Source of the DNA: Pseudoips prasinana
Lineage: Eukaryota; Arthropoda; Insecta; Lepidoptera; Nolidae
DNA length: 64,000 nt
Direction: 5' to 3'
Assembly (NCBI GenBank): GCA_951640165.1
Contig: OX621252.1
Span: forward strand, 31,455,934-31,519,933
This document shows positions 32,170 to 43,899 of this stretch, piece after piece. The notes under the pieces were generated by a model. It searched no databases and was not told the DNA's origin. It was given only the letters and a program-made list of their open reading frames with translations. Position numbers and translations under genes: made by a program. Every line of letters starts with the position of its first letter. Position 1 is the stretch's first letter.

Positions 32170-32490
32170 TCTATACACATAATAAAATCGTAGGAAAGTC
32201 AAAACTGTACATTTAATACTTTTTGAAAAGGATACTTGGGGCATGATATTTAAACGATATAGAAGCCATAAATATAGTTTTTAGAATTTTTGTCTGTTTA
32301 TCTGTTTGTCTGTATGTATGTCCGGACTAAACTCAAAAAGTACTGCTTGGATTTGCTTAAAATTTTGCATGAATATTACTAAGAGGTCGAGTCAACATAT
32401 AGGCTACATATTATCACGCTATCACGTACGGGGGAGGACCTGTGATAATTTATAAAGTTTAACGCGGGTAAAAGCGCGGGGCACAGCTAG
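32170..32490 (+). mobile_element. Helitron-like element (family O)
   Basis: TCTATACACATAATAAAATC at 32170 to gcacagCTAG at 32490, followed by T. About 320 bp, complete ends; best copy of this family. Confidence 0.72.
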
Positions 32491-32494
32491 TATA

Positions 32495-32940
32495 GAATAA
32501 AAGAATGTTAACTTCGTCATGTCAGCTGAATGCTGTCCACAGCTGGACAAAAGGCTAATATGAGACATTTTTATTAACAATTATCTACTACTAGTTTTTT
32601 CTTTAGTTCATATTTTAACTTCTTTCTCTTTTTATGTCAACTTTCAACCTCTTAAATAATTGTAATGATTGAACCATACAAATATAGTTGGGCCTAGCGC
32701 CTTTAATACAAGTTATCTCTGAATAACTTAGCTAAGGTGCCAGCCAACACAAATTATTGCAATATATATATTTTACCAAGTCAATAATTTTATTATACAT
32801 AATGTGGTGCACTTAACTGTTATTGACATCGCACTTATTATTGATATGTTTTATGTTATTCTGATGAAATAAACAATTATCTTCTCTTGACCCATAGTTA
32901 GTTGTTCTAAGTCTAGATGTACTTTGGGTCCATCAATTAT
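32495..32940. other. Unassigned; fragment of the hairpin MITE at 32885-32940
   Basis: acccatagttagttgttcta and agtctagatgtac match the left end of 22493-22715. Confidence 0.4.
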
Positions 32941-33340
32941 ACAACATGTAACTTAATTAACGCACCGCCTCAAACCCCCCAATTTGAATATTATATTGTA
33001 ATCATAATACAGACACTGAATTTTTAATTTAACATGTATAGGTATGCATTGTGATTTACTAAATTGGTTTCTTGGAATAAGGTTTATTTTACTTTACTTT
33101 GTATTAAATGATGGAATTTGTATGAATACAAATCAAACTGCGATTTTAAAGTCTTATTACTTTGACTTACAGTCCATTTCAATTTGTTTTGACCGTAAAG
33201 GGTTAAATTACATAATTAACAGAGTTGTAAAATTTTTTGAAAAAACAATTATAATATTAAATATGATATAAATCGATTCAGTAAACGATTCTGAACAAAC
33301 TATTTTCAAGGTGCGCGTTAATTAAGTTACATGTTGTATG
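32941..33340. mobile_element. MITE-1 copy
   Basis: acaacatgtaacttaattaa left and gcgttaattaagttacatgt right. The 75-codon frame inside follows the MITE interior and is not a gene. Confidence 0.8.
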
Positions 33341-33344
33341 TTTG

Positions 33345-34082
33345 TAAAGCACCTATGCCGATTTTCTATGCTGTCAGCTACACAGCAAGTGGATATAGTT
33401 ATTGTATTTTTAATTTTAAAGATAATATTTATTAATGTTCGAAATACTTCCAAATATTTATATAAATAAAACATTACAATTGTTTTTTTATTTAGACGAA
33501 AATTACTTATTGTTTTTGTAAGTACTTACCCGTACTATTCAAGTTAGACAGCCATAAATTAAAACCATAAAGAGCACTCTAAAACATAAATCTCTTAACA
33601 AATTAAGTGTAAAATTTATCACTCAGGTTCAATTTTAGAGGGCGACAAATTAGGTGTAAAATGTATTATTTAGGCGCCATTTTTCAAGATGGCCGCTATC
33701 GATCTAGTTGCGCCCACTTTGTTCATCACTAACATTATTCTTCGTTCTATCGTATCACTGACAGAAGGTTTTGGCGTCCAATATCTTGAGGAGCGTTGGA
33801 AGTCATAGGATAAAGCGATCGCAATATTAAAACTTTTCAAAGGTTTCTATCAAGGTAATATTTAATTAAACTATCAGGTATATGTAGGTAGCAATCATAA
33901 ATACGAGGTCTTTGAGTAATATGACTTGCTAGAATTTAATTTCAAGTCCAATAAAAGAAAATTATTTTACATATTACTCCAGTTTTCTTAGAATACTTGA
34001 GTCGTTGTGTTCAACTGCATATAATAAAGTCTTGATTTCAAATCCTGGGTCGGGCAAAGATTTATAGCATTTTTATTTCAAG
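33345..34082. other. Unassigned DNA
   Basis: No repeat recognised. 33640-33830 is less AT-rich and includes gcgccatttttcaagatggc, an imperfect hairpin. Confidence 0.4.
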
Positions 34083-34084
34083 GA

Positions 34085-34330
34085 AATCAAGTCGTTCGTT
34101 AGTGACCCTGAATACTAAGCCAGATGTGGTGGGTTCGATATCCAACCGGCACAAATCTTTGTGTGTTGGACTCGATTATTTGTTCTGTGTCTGGGTGTAA
34201 TTTAACTATAATATGTATTTAGAAATACATTACTATGTTTATTAGTGGTCTGGTTGCCATAGCACAGGCTCATGTGCCTTAGAGAGAACGTAAATCTGTC
34301 GGTCCTACGCCTGATCCCTCACCGATTGCA
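34085..34330 (+). mobile_element. Chimeric SINE (F head, B-like 3' end)
   Basis: tRNA-like head and SINE-F body (ggtgggttcgatatcc, ctgggtgtaa, gtctggttgccatagcac) switch at about 34270 to SINE-B-type sequence (gagagaacgtaaatctgtcg). Confidence 0.5.
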
Positions 34331-35100
34331 CGAGATCCATATATTACTTTAGACTAGACTAGAGAATTACATTACTTTTTCAGTAAACCTGGTAATTAAA
34401 TGTATGCAATCGTCAAAATTATAGTAAACATAGTGCTAAAACCCGCTTCATCTTCATACTCAACCCACACACCAAGTCTAATGCCTGTCACAAGCGAAGA
34501 AGTATCGCTTTATACAAATTCCCCTGCTCAATTAATTTCTGTTATATCGGGACGATATCGTACGGGTTTAATTAACCTTTGGTACTTAACTTTGACGCAT
34601 AAATAACATGGTAATATTCTACGGAGATTGCTTTCAAGGTGATAAGGGAAAAAATAAAGGTCTAGGTGTTAGACAATAAGCCATTATTGGTTATTATAGG
34701 TAATATTCTCGATTAAGTGGAGATTGGATAAAAACGATAGTCAAAGTTATCATATCTAATGCTTCAATTATAACGTAGGTTCACTGTATCTTTAGTATAG
34801 TGGTAGTGTTTAAGTGTTAACCAGGCTTTACCATATTTTCATCGATTTTGGATCTTATCCCAAAGTGATAAGGTTGAAATTGATGTGGTCTTGTATAGTC
34901 CATAGCCTGTTAAAGAGTTGAAAACAGAGAAGAGGCGTGAGCTAAAATCTAGAGAAACCACAAAAAATTGCTGGTAAAATGATAGCAATATTAGGTACCC
35001 GTGTATTTGGCGCATCAGAGCATATCCCATCAGATTAAGTGCACCACGTGAACTCGACCCATGGACGTGGAACGCTTGTACGATAAATCTGTTCTGCGAC
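34331..35100. other. Unassigned DNA
   Basis: Nothing recognised; 63-68-codon frames here lack motifs. Confidence 0.4.
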
Positions 35101-35104
35101 TGCT

Positions 35105-35195
35105 ACCATCAGTATGTTTATCAGTTGCCTGGTTGCCATAGTACAGGCTCTGCCTAGTTTGGTTTAAGATGGCAGTGTTGTGTGTCCCAAGATGT
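35105..35195 (+). mobile_element. SINE-F tail fragment
   Basis: gttgcctggttgccatagta and ctctgcctagtttgg. Confidence 0.5.
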
Positions 35196-35233
35196 GATGT
35201 TTTTATTCATATACAATTTTTTTTCTTTTTTTT

Positions 35234-35393
35234 CACACAGATCATCCTAGCCCCAAACTATGCAAAGCTTGTACTATGGGTACCAGCAGACGATATACAT
35301 ACTTATATATTTAGATAAATACTTATATACATAGAAAACTTCCATGACTCCGAAACAAATATTCGTGCTCATCACACAAATATTTGCACTTGT
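35234..35393 (-). mobile_element. SINE-A, head deleted
   Basis: Tail and body present (cacacagatcatcctagccc to caaatatttgcactt); the tRNA-like head is absent, unusual for a SINE since truncation removes the promoter side. Confidence 0.75.
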
Positions 35394-35765
35394 ACAATGA
35401 AGTGTTACACTATGCATTGCCATTACTTATTCAATCCCAATATACTTATTTGACGTTATTTTACTGTTTTATTTAATTAATTGTTATTTTAATGCAACGC
35501 GTGGTTATAATGTATCTACTGATTCTTAAATACTAAGTATTTTTTACTACTTGGACACTATTTGAGATGATGTAAAAAATAAAAACTACTGTGCCCATGC
35601 CATATTTTAGGGTAGAATATAGAGCACAATACCAACAATATAACAACTTGTATTTTTAACCTGCATTCTGTGAATAAAGATTATTATGATTATGTAAATT
35701 TATCTATTTTATTAGTGTTATAGATATAATTAAAAGTATGTTTTAGTTCAATACTATAAGGTGAA
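35394..35765. other. Unassigned DNA
   Basis: Nothing recognised. Confidence 0.4.
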
Positions 35766-36004
35766 CAGTCCCCAAAGATCTCCACAATTGCCGGTCTTGC
35801 ACTACCGCATTCAGCGGTTACAAGATCACCGGAAGACGCAGCGTGGGCAGGCCCCCTACAAGATGGATTGATGATCTTGTGCGGGTCGCTGGAAATCGCT
35901 GGATGCGGATAGCGCAAGACCGGTAATTGTGGAGATCTTTGGGGGAGGCCTTTGTGCAGCAGTGGACGTCTCGCGGCTGATATGATGATGATGATGATGA
36001 TGAC
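35766..36004 (+). pseudogene. RTE-type LINE 3' end with fold-back
   Basis: Plus-sense C-terminus (GRQAPYKMD..., RVAGNRWMRIAQDR region) and end ggcctttgtgcagcagtgga, then (ATG)n. Preceded by an inverted copy of its own 35914-35944 at 35770-35800 (31 bp, one mismatch). Confidence 0.65.
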
Positions 36005-36418
36005 ACATATTTATTACTATACCATATTTTGTTCCTAGTACTACTCATAAACCTCAAAACAATACGCCCGAGGACCTCATAAATTTTTCCTAACACAAAT
36101 TCTGATTCAATTAATCTAACATCTAATTTGACAGTTATACCAGTCATTGACCGGTTCAAACTGACATTTGCAATTATGTCACAGAGACTGACTTCAATAC
36201 TTTGACATTGTTCGATTTTGACAGTCTTGTTACCTGACTAATTAATGGCTGTAAGATTTTTCAATGGCGTACAACTGACACTCCATTGAAGCAATACCAA
36301 TATTTATAATTTTCTACATATTATAGAAATGGGACAGGCTATTTATTGACTGCCCATTTATTGATTAGGTGTTACATTCGTGTGATTGAATCGACGAACT
36401 ACAGAATTACACTTATAA
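36005..36418. other. Unassigned DNA
   Basis: Nothing recognised. Confidence 0.4.
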
Positions 36419-36419
36419 C

Positions 36420-36745
36420 TAATGTTCTCCTAGGCGAATTTCGACCCCGGTGGTAAGTCTCAACGGAGACATTTGCGGGGGGGACATATTATAGTGCACA
36501 ACTGTGTGTGCAAACACAGGGGCAATTTCTATTCTATCATTTCGATGTACAGTATCGACAGTTTTAGGTGCTCTCCGAGGTTTGGAATTTGGCAGTACTG
36601 CCAACTCCCAAACCTCAGGCTGACATTGACGAATTTTCTTAACAGAAATTCCCAAATTCACTTTTTAGCCCGACCCGGGAATTGAACCCAGCTCCTCATT
36701 ATCTGCGGTTGAACACGCTATCGCTAGACTAGCGGGGCACTTTAT
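36420..36745 (-). mobile_element. SINE-B copy
   Basis: tRNA-like head near 36740 (gggaattgaacccagctcct complement), body and gttctcctaggcgaatttcg end. Moderately diverged. Confidence 0.7.
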
Positions 36746-36749
36746 CATC

Positions 36750-37356
36750 TGAGTGCTCTCGAAATGTTTGTTTTTTACTCAACTTAATGATTGATTAATC
36801 TAGTGCTATTTTCTGGCTGCCGTTACAAATGACTTCAGCATGCCATCATTTCCACTCTCAATAATCAAGAGACTATACAAAAAGTCAAGGCTAACATTAA
36901 TTAAGTCTAAAGTATGAAGATCCATCAATCAAAATGGTTGCCGCATACCTTAGTACAATGAATTGAATATATAAATTTCATTACTGATACTTTTGGCAGC
37001 TTTTTTTTTATTTTTTGTTATCGTTGGTAGGTGTTTCAGAGGTGAGTAGGGAGTGAAGGTGTCTAGCAAATAAACCTTTATTGGAACGAAGTTCCTTATC
37101 GCGCGTTGTGAAAGGGGGCTAGAAGGAAAAAATTCTTACGAAAAGTTGTCACGACACTTTTGGCAGCTGTGCGGCGTGCGCATGTTCCTCTGTCTCTCTC
37201 TCTCTCTCTTATAGAAAGCAAGCCAGATATTTTCATTTCTATTTCGCATTGAACAGTGTGGTGTCGCAACGATTATTTTTGTTGAGTGTATACAGGTTTT
37301 TTGTCCATAATAAATAATAAGAAATAACTTCGTTCCATCCGGGTGTCCCTTGACAC
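36750..37356. other. Unassigned; (CT)n at 37190-37210
   Basis: Only a short TCTCTC tract stands out. Confidence 0.4.
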
Positions 37357-37357
37357 C

Positions 37358-37575
37358 TCTCAAGTTTTTTTATAAGGCAGGGGTAATGGTTACCCTACCC
37401 ACCCGCAAGCGTCTGCGGGTGGGTATGTCGGACTCGCACCGACTCAACCTAACCTGCCGTGGACTTGTGCTTATCGCTATTTTCTTACTGCCATCGTGGC
37501 CCCGAGGGGAGTTGGGCGAACGGCTATCGTGATGGCACGGTAAGCTATCAGTGCAGGTTGTACAGTGAACGGTCG
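37358..37575 (+). repeat. GC-rich dispersed repeat (family K)
   Basis: acccacccgcaagcgtctgc, gtcggactcgcaccgactca, ctgccgtggacttg; related to 8085-8545 and 63590-64000. Confidence 0.45.
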
Positions 37576-38362
37576 ACCAAAGTCAAAGTCAAAAATTCTT
37601 TATTCTGTTAAAAATTTACATTTATGTGGAATCGTCATATTTTTATTACCCTACCGTGCAGTGCATGACGAGCAGCTACTGAGAAATACTGCCAGAAAAC
37701 TCAGTAGGAATCCTTTTTTAAAATAAAATATACTTAAGATTAATTACAATCATGTGTGTTGACTCAGAACAACTCAATCCCAAGCACTTTTATCACTTAA
37801 ATAATCAGAAATTTTGTAATATGCCCTGCTACACAATTTGGCTTTAATAATTCTTTTAAACTTATTAGTAGACAATTCTCTAATCATTAGGAAGTTTGTT
37901 ATTTTGTGGAGACGGGTAGTAGGCAATATGAGATTATTCTTATATCTAATATTTACATTATGTGTATCGCTCCTTTTACAGAAGGAATCGATATTTTTAT
38001 GCACATATGGTAAGTTTTCATATATATACTGAGATGGTACAGTTAGAATGTTAACCTCTTTGAACTTTTCTCTTAAGAGACACTCTCGGGCCAAGTTTAA
38101 AGACAGCTCTTTTTTGCAATATAAATATGGTGTTAATGTCAACAGAGCTACCCCAGAGAAGAATTCCATAGGACATTACACTATGAAAATAACTGAAATA
38201 AACCATTCTAGCTGTGTCATCATCAGTCAGCCGTCTAATAGTTTTCACTGCATATGCTGCAGAACTTAATTTGCTAGACAGTTTTTCTATTTGTGGGCTC
38301 CATTGTAGCTTTGAGTCAATAGTGATACCCAAGAGTACAGTTGATTCAACAGGGTCCAACCC
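37576..38362 (-). pseudogene. LINE reverse-transcriptase polyprotein C-terminus, frameshifted
   Basis: Two overlapping minus frames. The upstream one (38359-38051) has GITIDSKLQWSPQIEKLSSK and YFSYFHSVMSYGILLWGSS, the region just after the reverse transcriptase of Jockey/CR1-type elements. The second (38169-37774) continues with NLPYVHKNIDSFCKRSDTHN and ends YYKISDYLSDKSAWD. The shared stretch in two frames shows a frameshift near 38080. The 3' UTR at 37576-37773 ends in a (TTTGAC)-type tail. No 5' part is present. Neighbouring 49280-49532 and 54550-54640 are tails of the same family. Non-functional. Confidence 0.8.
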
Positions 38363-38440
38363 ATGTCATAAGCCTACTGGACTGCTTGAACCAATCTAAT
38401 GTAAGGATAACCACTGCCCATTCGATATAGTAAGAAATCT
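38363..38440 (+). mobile_element. 5S-SINE 3' fragment
   Basis: acccatgtcataagcctact, gataaccactgcccattcga. Confidence 0.5.
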
Positions 38441-38500
38441 GCTTACTTATATTTAGTAGCCGTACTCCGTCACTTTACAATTATGATTAATAATAAATAA

Positions 38501-38868
38501 TGTACTCCTAGCCGAATTTCGGCCATGGCGGTCTGTCTTAATGGGGACTAGCCACCTGCGCGGGACATATCATATTGCACAAGTTTGTGCGGAAACACAG
38601 GGGCACTTCCTATTCCATCACTCTCATGATCCGATAGGACGACTAAAGACACGACCGGAAAGAAGTCAGGCACGGAACCGACGACTTTACGTGTTCTCCG
38701 AGACACGGGGGTATAATACCGCTAACTCCCAGACTTCGGGCTGATACTGAGAATTATTTATTTTTACAGAAAAGGACCTAAATCACTGTTCACCTGATCC
38801 GGGGTTAGAACCCAGGACATCATTCTCTACGGGTGAACACGCTACAGCTTGACCAACGAGGCAGTAAA
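38501..38868 (-). mobile_element. SINE-B copy, near full length
   Basis: Head complement at 38790-38868 (ggttagaacccagga), body ctcccagacttcgggctgat, end actcctagccgaatttcggc. Confidence 0.78.
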
Positions 38869-38869
38869 T

Positions 38870-39102
38870 TTTTATGATTACCTACTTATTTACACGTTGT
38901 ATTGGTCGTATAAGGAAGTAATGACATTATAAACGATCTTCATTACTCGCTGACTTGCGTCTATCAATCAAAAGAAGCACAAAAGTAACCTTGACTCGAA
39001 ATGAATCAATTTAAGTATCTACCTACATAATAATGAAAAATCAGCCATTACCTACTGCCAGAATGAACTCTGATTAATATTTTAGTACTAAGTAATACAA
39101 AA
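38870..39102. other. Unassigned DNA
   Basis: Nothing recognised. Confidence 0.4.
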
Positions 39103-39662
39103 AAACCGGTCAAGTGCGACTCAGACTCGCACATGAAGGGTTCCATAGCAGCAAGTATTTCAGTTGATTAAATGAATGCAAATTGCGGTTTATGACTTAT
39201 TAAATAAAAACTACTTGCTAGATCTCGTTCAAACCAATTTTCGTTGTTAGTTTACATGGTAATATACATCATATATTTTTTTCAGTTTATACATTCTCTA
39301 ATTTTAGAAGTGGACACCCATTTTACCACTTTGGAAGTGTCTCTCGCGCAAACTATTCAGTTTAGAAAAAAATTATATTACGAACCTCAATATCATTTTT
39401 GAAGAACTATCCATAGACACCCCACATGTATGGGCACGATGAAAAAAAAAATTTTGAGTTTCAGTTCTATGTATGGCGACCCCCCAAAATAATTGTTCTT
39501 TTTCTATTTTTGTGTAAAAATCTTAATGCGATTCACAGAATACATCTACTTACCAAATTTCAGTAGTACAGTTTCGGAAAAAAGTGGCTGTGACATACGG
39601 ACGGACACAGACAGACATGACGTATCTATAAGGGTTCCGTTTTTTGCCATTTGGCTACGGAT
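39103..39662 (-). mobile_element. GGTTCCG-2 repeat
   Basis: Complement of 41998-42657: aaaaccggtcaagtgcgact to ttgccatttggctacgg. ~560 bp, no coding. Confidence 0.65.
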
Positions 39663-39675
39663 TACATACATTTAT

Positions 39676-40290
39676 TTTTACTGTTTAGTCTAGTGGTTAG
39701 CGACCCTGGTTGCCAGAGGTCGGGGGTTCGATCCCCACCCAGGACAATTTTTTGTGTGATGAGCACGATTATTTGTTTTGTGTCTGGGTGTAACTGATCA
39801 GCAATATGTAGTTATTCAGAAATATATACAACTTGTAACGTAATTAACGAACACCCTCAAACACCCCAATTAGAATATTATGTTGTAATCATAATACAAA
39901 CACGGAATTTTTAATTTAACATGTATATGCTTTGGTATTTACTAAATTAATTTCTTGGAATAAAGTTTATTTTTCTTTATTTTGTATTGAATGATGGAAT
40001 ATGTATGAATACAAATAAAACTGCGATTTTAAAAGTATTATTACTTTGATTTACGGTCCATTTCAATTTGTTTTGACTGTACAGGATTAATATGACAATA
40101 ATTTCTGTAATATTAATTATTTTGGAATAAAAAAAATATCTATATTAAAAATGATACAAATCGATTCAGTAAACGATTCTGAACAAATTATTTTCAGGAT
40201 GTGCGTTAATTAAGTTACGTGTTGTATATAAGTATATTTTTCAGTTGCCTGGTTGCCATACGCTCTACCTGGTCTGGTCCTAAGATATTT
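39676..40290 (+). mobile_element. SINE-F, split by MITE-1
   Basis: Head 39680-39750 (gtctagtggttagcgaccct, ggggttcgatccccacc) and body to 39826; continues at 40229 with cagttgcctggttgccata. Confidence 0.72.
39827..40228. mobile_element. MITE-1 inside SINE-F
   Basis: tacaacttgtaacgtaatta and taattaagttacgtgttgta termini; insertion at a TA-rich point of SINE-F. Confidence 0.82.
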
Positions 40291-40371
40291 ATTTATATTA
40301 AAATATATACACAAAAGTGATTCAACAGTCTGTCTATATAAAATGTTGTTTTGTGCAGCATCATACCAGCT

Positions 40372-40500
40372 GAAAGACTTCCCCAAAAGATCTCTACAAT
40401 TGCAGATCTTGCGCTTACCGCATCAGCAACCCTCACCAGATCATCGGTCCATCTTGTAGGGCTTCTCCATTCGGGAATTCGAGAACATTTCTGCGCCAGC
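40372..40500 (-). pseudogene. RTE-type LINE 3' end fragment
   Basis: ccccaaaagatctctacaat and gatcatcggtccatcttgta, complement of the RTE C-terminus. Confidence 0.55.
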
Positions 40501-40511
40501 AGCCGTTAGTT

Positions 40512-40760
40512 ATATTAATAATAATAATATCTCGGGACAATGTCACACAGATCATCCTAGCCCCAAACTAAGCAAAGCTTGTACTATGGGTACCAGGCGA
40601 CGATACACATACTTATATAGATAGATAAATACATAGAAAACATCCATGACTCAGAAATAAATATTCATGCTCATCACACAAATATTTGCACTTACCGGGA
40701 TTCGAACCCAGGACCACCAGCTTCGTAGGCAGGAGCACTACCAACTAGGCTACGGTAACC
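40512..40760 (-). mobile_element. SINE-A copy
   Basis: Complete: (AAT)n at 40514-40530, head complement to 40760. Confidence 0.85.
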
Positions 40761-40847
40761 GTCAATAGTTAGAGTAGTTTTACGAGCTATGTGCCTCGTC
40801 CATAATTTTAAACTATATAAGTTTTAAATTTAAATTTTACTGAATTG

Positions 40848-41365
40848 TCTGACGGTTCTCGAACTACCATCCTGTACCAATCTGGGGTAGGCGTACGAAC
40901 GCCGTGTTCATGCCCGCTTGAGTATGTTTCGCCGGACCGTCTCAACTGGGTCGTGTTGAAACCGGTAGTAGATGAACCCACTGAGTTTGTTTCGCTGGGT
41001 CTTCTCAGTTGGGGCGCATTGGATCCGGTGGTAGCATTAAAGCGCGACCGTCGTTATTAACACAAGGTCCGTCATAATAATAATACCTTTAATATAGACA
41101 GAACCATTGACAATATGTAGTAAAAATATTAGACTTAAACTAGATAATTAAACATAATCTCTTGACAATAACTTGATACGAGCTAGCTAAATATCATTTC
41201 TGTAATAAAATAAATTTTATAAATGTTTTCATACAATATGTACCTAAATATCTATGTTACTAGAAATAATATCTAATGTATACAACTATATTACTACAAA
41301 CATGTTCTGACTATTTACAAGCGCTTTTTTAAAGTCTACGTGAATAAAAACCTTTTTTATTTTTT
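40848..41365 (+). pseudogene. LINE (family L) C-terminal coding end and 3' UTR
   Basis: The frame to the stop at 41058 ends VVALKRDRRY and contains two related 21-residue blocks (EYVSPDRLNWVVLKPVV and EFVSLGLLSWGALDPVV; 63-bp period from 40920). It runs straight into acacaaggtccgtcataata and the family-L 3' UTR shared with 18720 and 43570, so it is the coding end of that LINE. Strongly 5' truncated. The clade is not clear to me. Confidence 0.55.
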
Positions 41366-41369
41366 TTTA

Positions 41370-41712
41370 TTTATATTTTAAAGAACCATACACATTGGCA
41401 GAGCAAATTTAGGATTCAATTCATTAGGCTTTTTTTCTAGAAACTTGACACAGAATATATAAGTTTTAATAATTTATAAAATCTGCACGCTTGTCACTCA
41501 GCTATACAAAGTTCCGTGTCGCAATTAGATCTCAATGACACTCATGGTGCGCCTGCGTGGGTAGCATAATTGATATCTGACAATACATTACAAAAGTATT
41601 ATGTCAATTAGTTTTTACAACATCAAACAATACGTTCATTATTATTGTGTTGGGGCTATTTGTCAAAATAAGTTCATGGTCAAAAGTCTCTCTATTATGC
41701 TTCTGCTATTAT
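41370..41712. other. Unassigned DNA
   Basis: Nothing recognised. Confidence 0.4.
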
Positions 41713-41715
41713 AGT

Positions 41716-41996
41716 TTTTAGGGTTCCGTACCCACAAGGTAAAACGGGACCCTATTACTAAGACTTCGCTGTCTGTCTGTCCGTCTGTTACCAGGCTGTA
41801 CCTCATGAACCGTGATAGTTAGACAGTTGAAATTTTCACAGATGATGTATTTCTGTTGCCGCTATAACAACAAATAGTAAAAAACAAAATAAATATTTAA
41901 GGGGGCTCCCATACAACAAACGTGACTATTTTCTCGTATTTGTAGATAATGGTACGGAACCCTTCGTGCGCAAGTCCAACTCGCACTTGGCCGGTT
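41716..41996 (+). mobile_element. GGTTCCG-1 repeat
   Basis: agggttccgtacccacaagg to actcgcacttggccggtttt. Abuts GGTTCCG-2. Confidence 0.65.
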
Positions 41997-41997
41997 T

Positions 41998-42657
41998 TTA
42001 GGGTTCCGTAGCCAAATGTCAAAAAACGGAACCCTTATAGATTCATCATGTCTGTCTGTCTGTCCGTCCGTATGTCACAGCCACTTTTTTCCGAAACTAT
42101 AATAGCTGTACTGTTGAAACTTGGTAAGTAGATGTATTCTGTGAACCGCATTAAGATTTTTACACAAAAATAGTAAAAAAACGAGAATTTGGGGGGGGCG
42201 CCATACATAGAACTGAATCTAAAAAAAAATTTTTTTTCATCATACCCATACATGTCTATGGATAGGTCTTTAAAAATTATATTGAGGTTTCTAATATCAT
42301 TTTGTTCTAAACTGAATAGTTTGCGCGAGAGAAACTCCCAAAGTGGTAAAATGAGTGTCCCCCCCCCCCCCCTGTAACTTCTAAAATAAGAGAATGATAA
42401 AACTAATAAAAATATATGATGTAATTTACATATTTAATTAATAAAAACTAAGCATTATGACAGCAAAACTTATTTACTTAGCATATGATGTACATTATCG
42501 TGGAAACTAACAACGAAAATTGGTTTGAACGAGATCTAGCAAATAGTTTTTTTTAAAATACGTCATAAACCGTAATTTGCATTAATTTGATCAACTGAAA
42601 TACTTTCTGCTACGGAACCCTTCATGTGCGAGTCCGACTCACACTTGGCCGGTTTTT
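41998..42657 (+). mobile_element. GGTTCCG-2 repeat, longest copy
   Basis: agggttccgtagccaaatgt to gactcacacttggccggttt, with a C-run at 42357-42372. Shares ends with GGTTCCG-1 but a different interior. Confidence 0.68.
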
Positions 42658-42659
42658 AT

Positions 42660-43386
42660 TTTATGTCATAGCCCGCCTGATGATAAGCGGACAGCGTAGT
42701 TCACGCGTTGCCGAACATAACCATGTGTGCAGACACAGGATTACTCCGAGCTGTTAGTTTGACGATTCAAAAGTAAATAATTAGGCACGTTTGGCCCTAT
42801 CGAAAAATTTGCATGGACTTTGGTCCACTTAAAGTTATTAAATTAGGCGTCGTCGGTACTGGAGTTAATAACGTAAATATTGTATTCCAAATTCAATCGT
42901 TACATTTTTTCATCGAATTTAAGACAAATAATGATATGAAATATAATTTCCGGCATTAGGTACATAAATGCCATGTTAAAATTTCATGTTAGCGTAGGCT
43001 TCAAGTGGGCTGTTAATATTCTGTTAGAAATATTATTTGTGTTCCCATATATCGTGTTTTCAGCTTATTTTATAATTAGACAAGTTGTCATAACCGATTT
43101 ATAAACAGTTATTTATTATTATCCTCTTGATGGACGTCAATTAATTCAACATCAGCCGCATTAAACTTCGATTATAAATCGAAGATTATTATACTTAGGT
43201 TTTACGGTCAGAATTACCATGTCGATACACCTGTCATTTCAGAATTGTAGGTTATGTGTCTTTGAAGTTTTTGGATTAATTATAATCTGTATTAATGAAT
43301 GAACTTTATGGTAAATTATTAGAAGCTATGCTACAATTAAAAAATAATTAACAATAACGGTTTACAATCACCGGAGAAATCGCTAA
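42660..43386. other. Unassigned DNA
   Basis: Nothing recognised. Confidence 0.4.
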
Positions 43387-43387
43387 G

Positions 43388-43550
43388 CATACTCACTCAC
43401 TGTTTCCCAGAGGAGTAGGCAGAGACAACGGATTTCCATTTGTCAGTTGTATCTTAGCACACTTTTTTTGGTTCGTTTACTGTCATATATTCTTCATACA
43501 TGCTCGCCGGTTTAGGGTGGTTCTGACCTGACCTTTCTTGAGAACATCTC
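43388..43550 (-). mobile_element. LINE 3' tail (family I)
   Basis: Complement of 2768-2945. Confidence 0.5.
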
Positions 43551-43569
43551 CGATTTGGGCAGTGAATGA

Positions 43570-43895
43570 ATTTTAAACACAAGGTCCGTTATAATAATAA
43601 TAATACTGAATACATACCTTTATATAAACAGAACCATTCAGACAATATGTAGTAAAATATAAATTTCAATACATAATATTAAAAACTTCAACTAAACATA
43701 ATCTCCTTGACAATAACTTAAATGTCACTACCATTATAAAATAAATTGTATAAATGTTTTAACATTCCGTGTACCTAAATATCTGTAATATGTAACTAGA
43801 AATAATAACTGTATTACTACAAACATGTTCTGACTATTTACAAGCGCTTTTTTGAAGTCTACGTGAATAAAAACCTTTTTATTTTATTTTTATTT
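43570..43895 (+). mobile_element. LINE 3' UTR (family L)
   Basis: cacaaggtccgttataataa to gtctacgtgaataaaaacct. Confidence 0.55.
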
Positions 43896-43899
43896 TTTA

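Noticed and set aside
33044..33271. 75-codon plus frame
   Set aside because: It is the interior of a MITE-1 copy; sister copies carry stops.
37190..37210. Polypyrimidine (CT)n as a splice acceptor
   Set aside because: No AG and open frame in the right position on either strand.
42357..42374. Long C-runs here and at 57371 as regulatory sites
   Set aside because: They sit at the same place in two GGTTCCG-2 copies, so they belong to the repeat.
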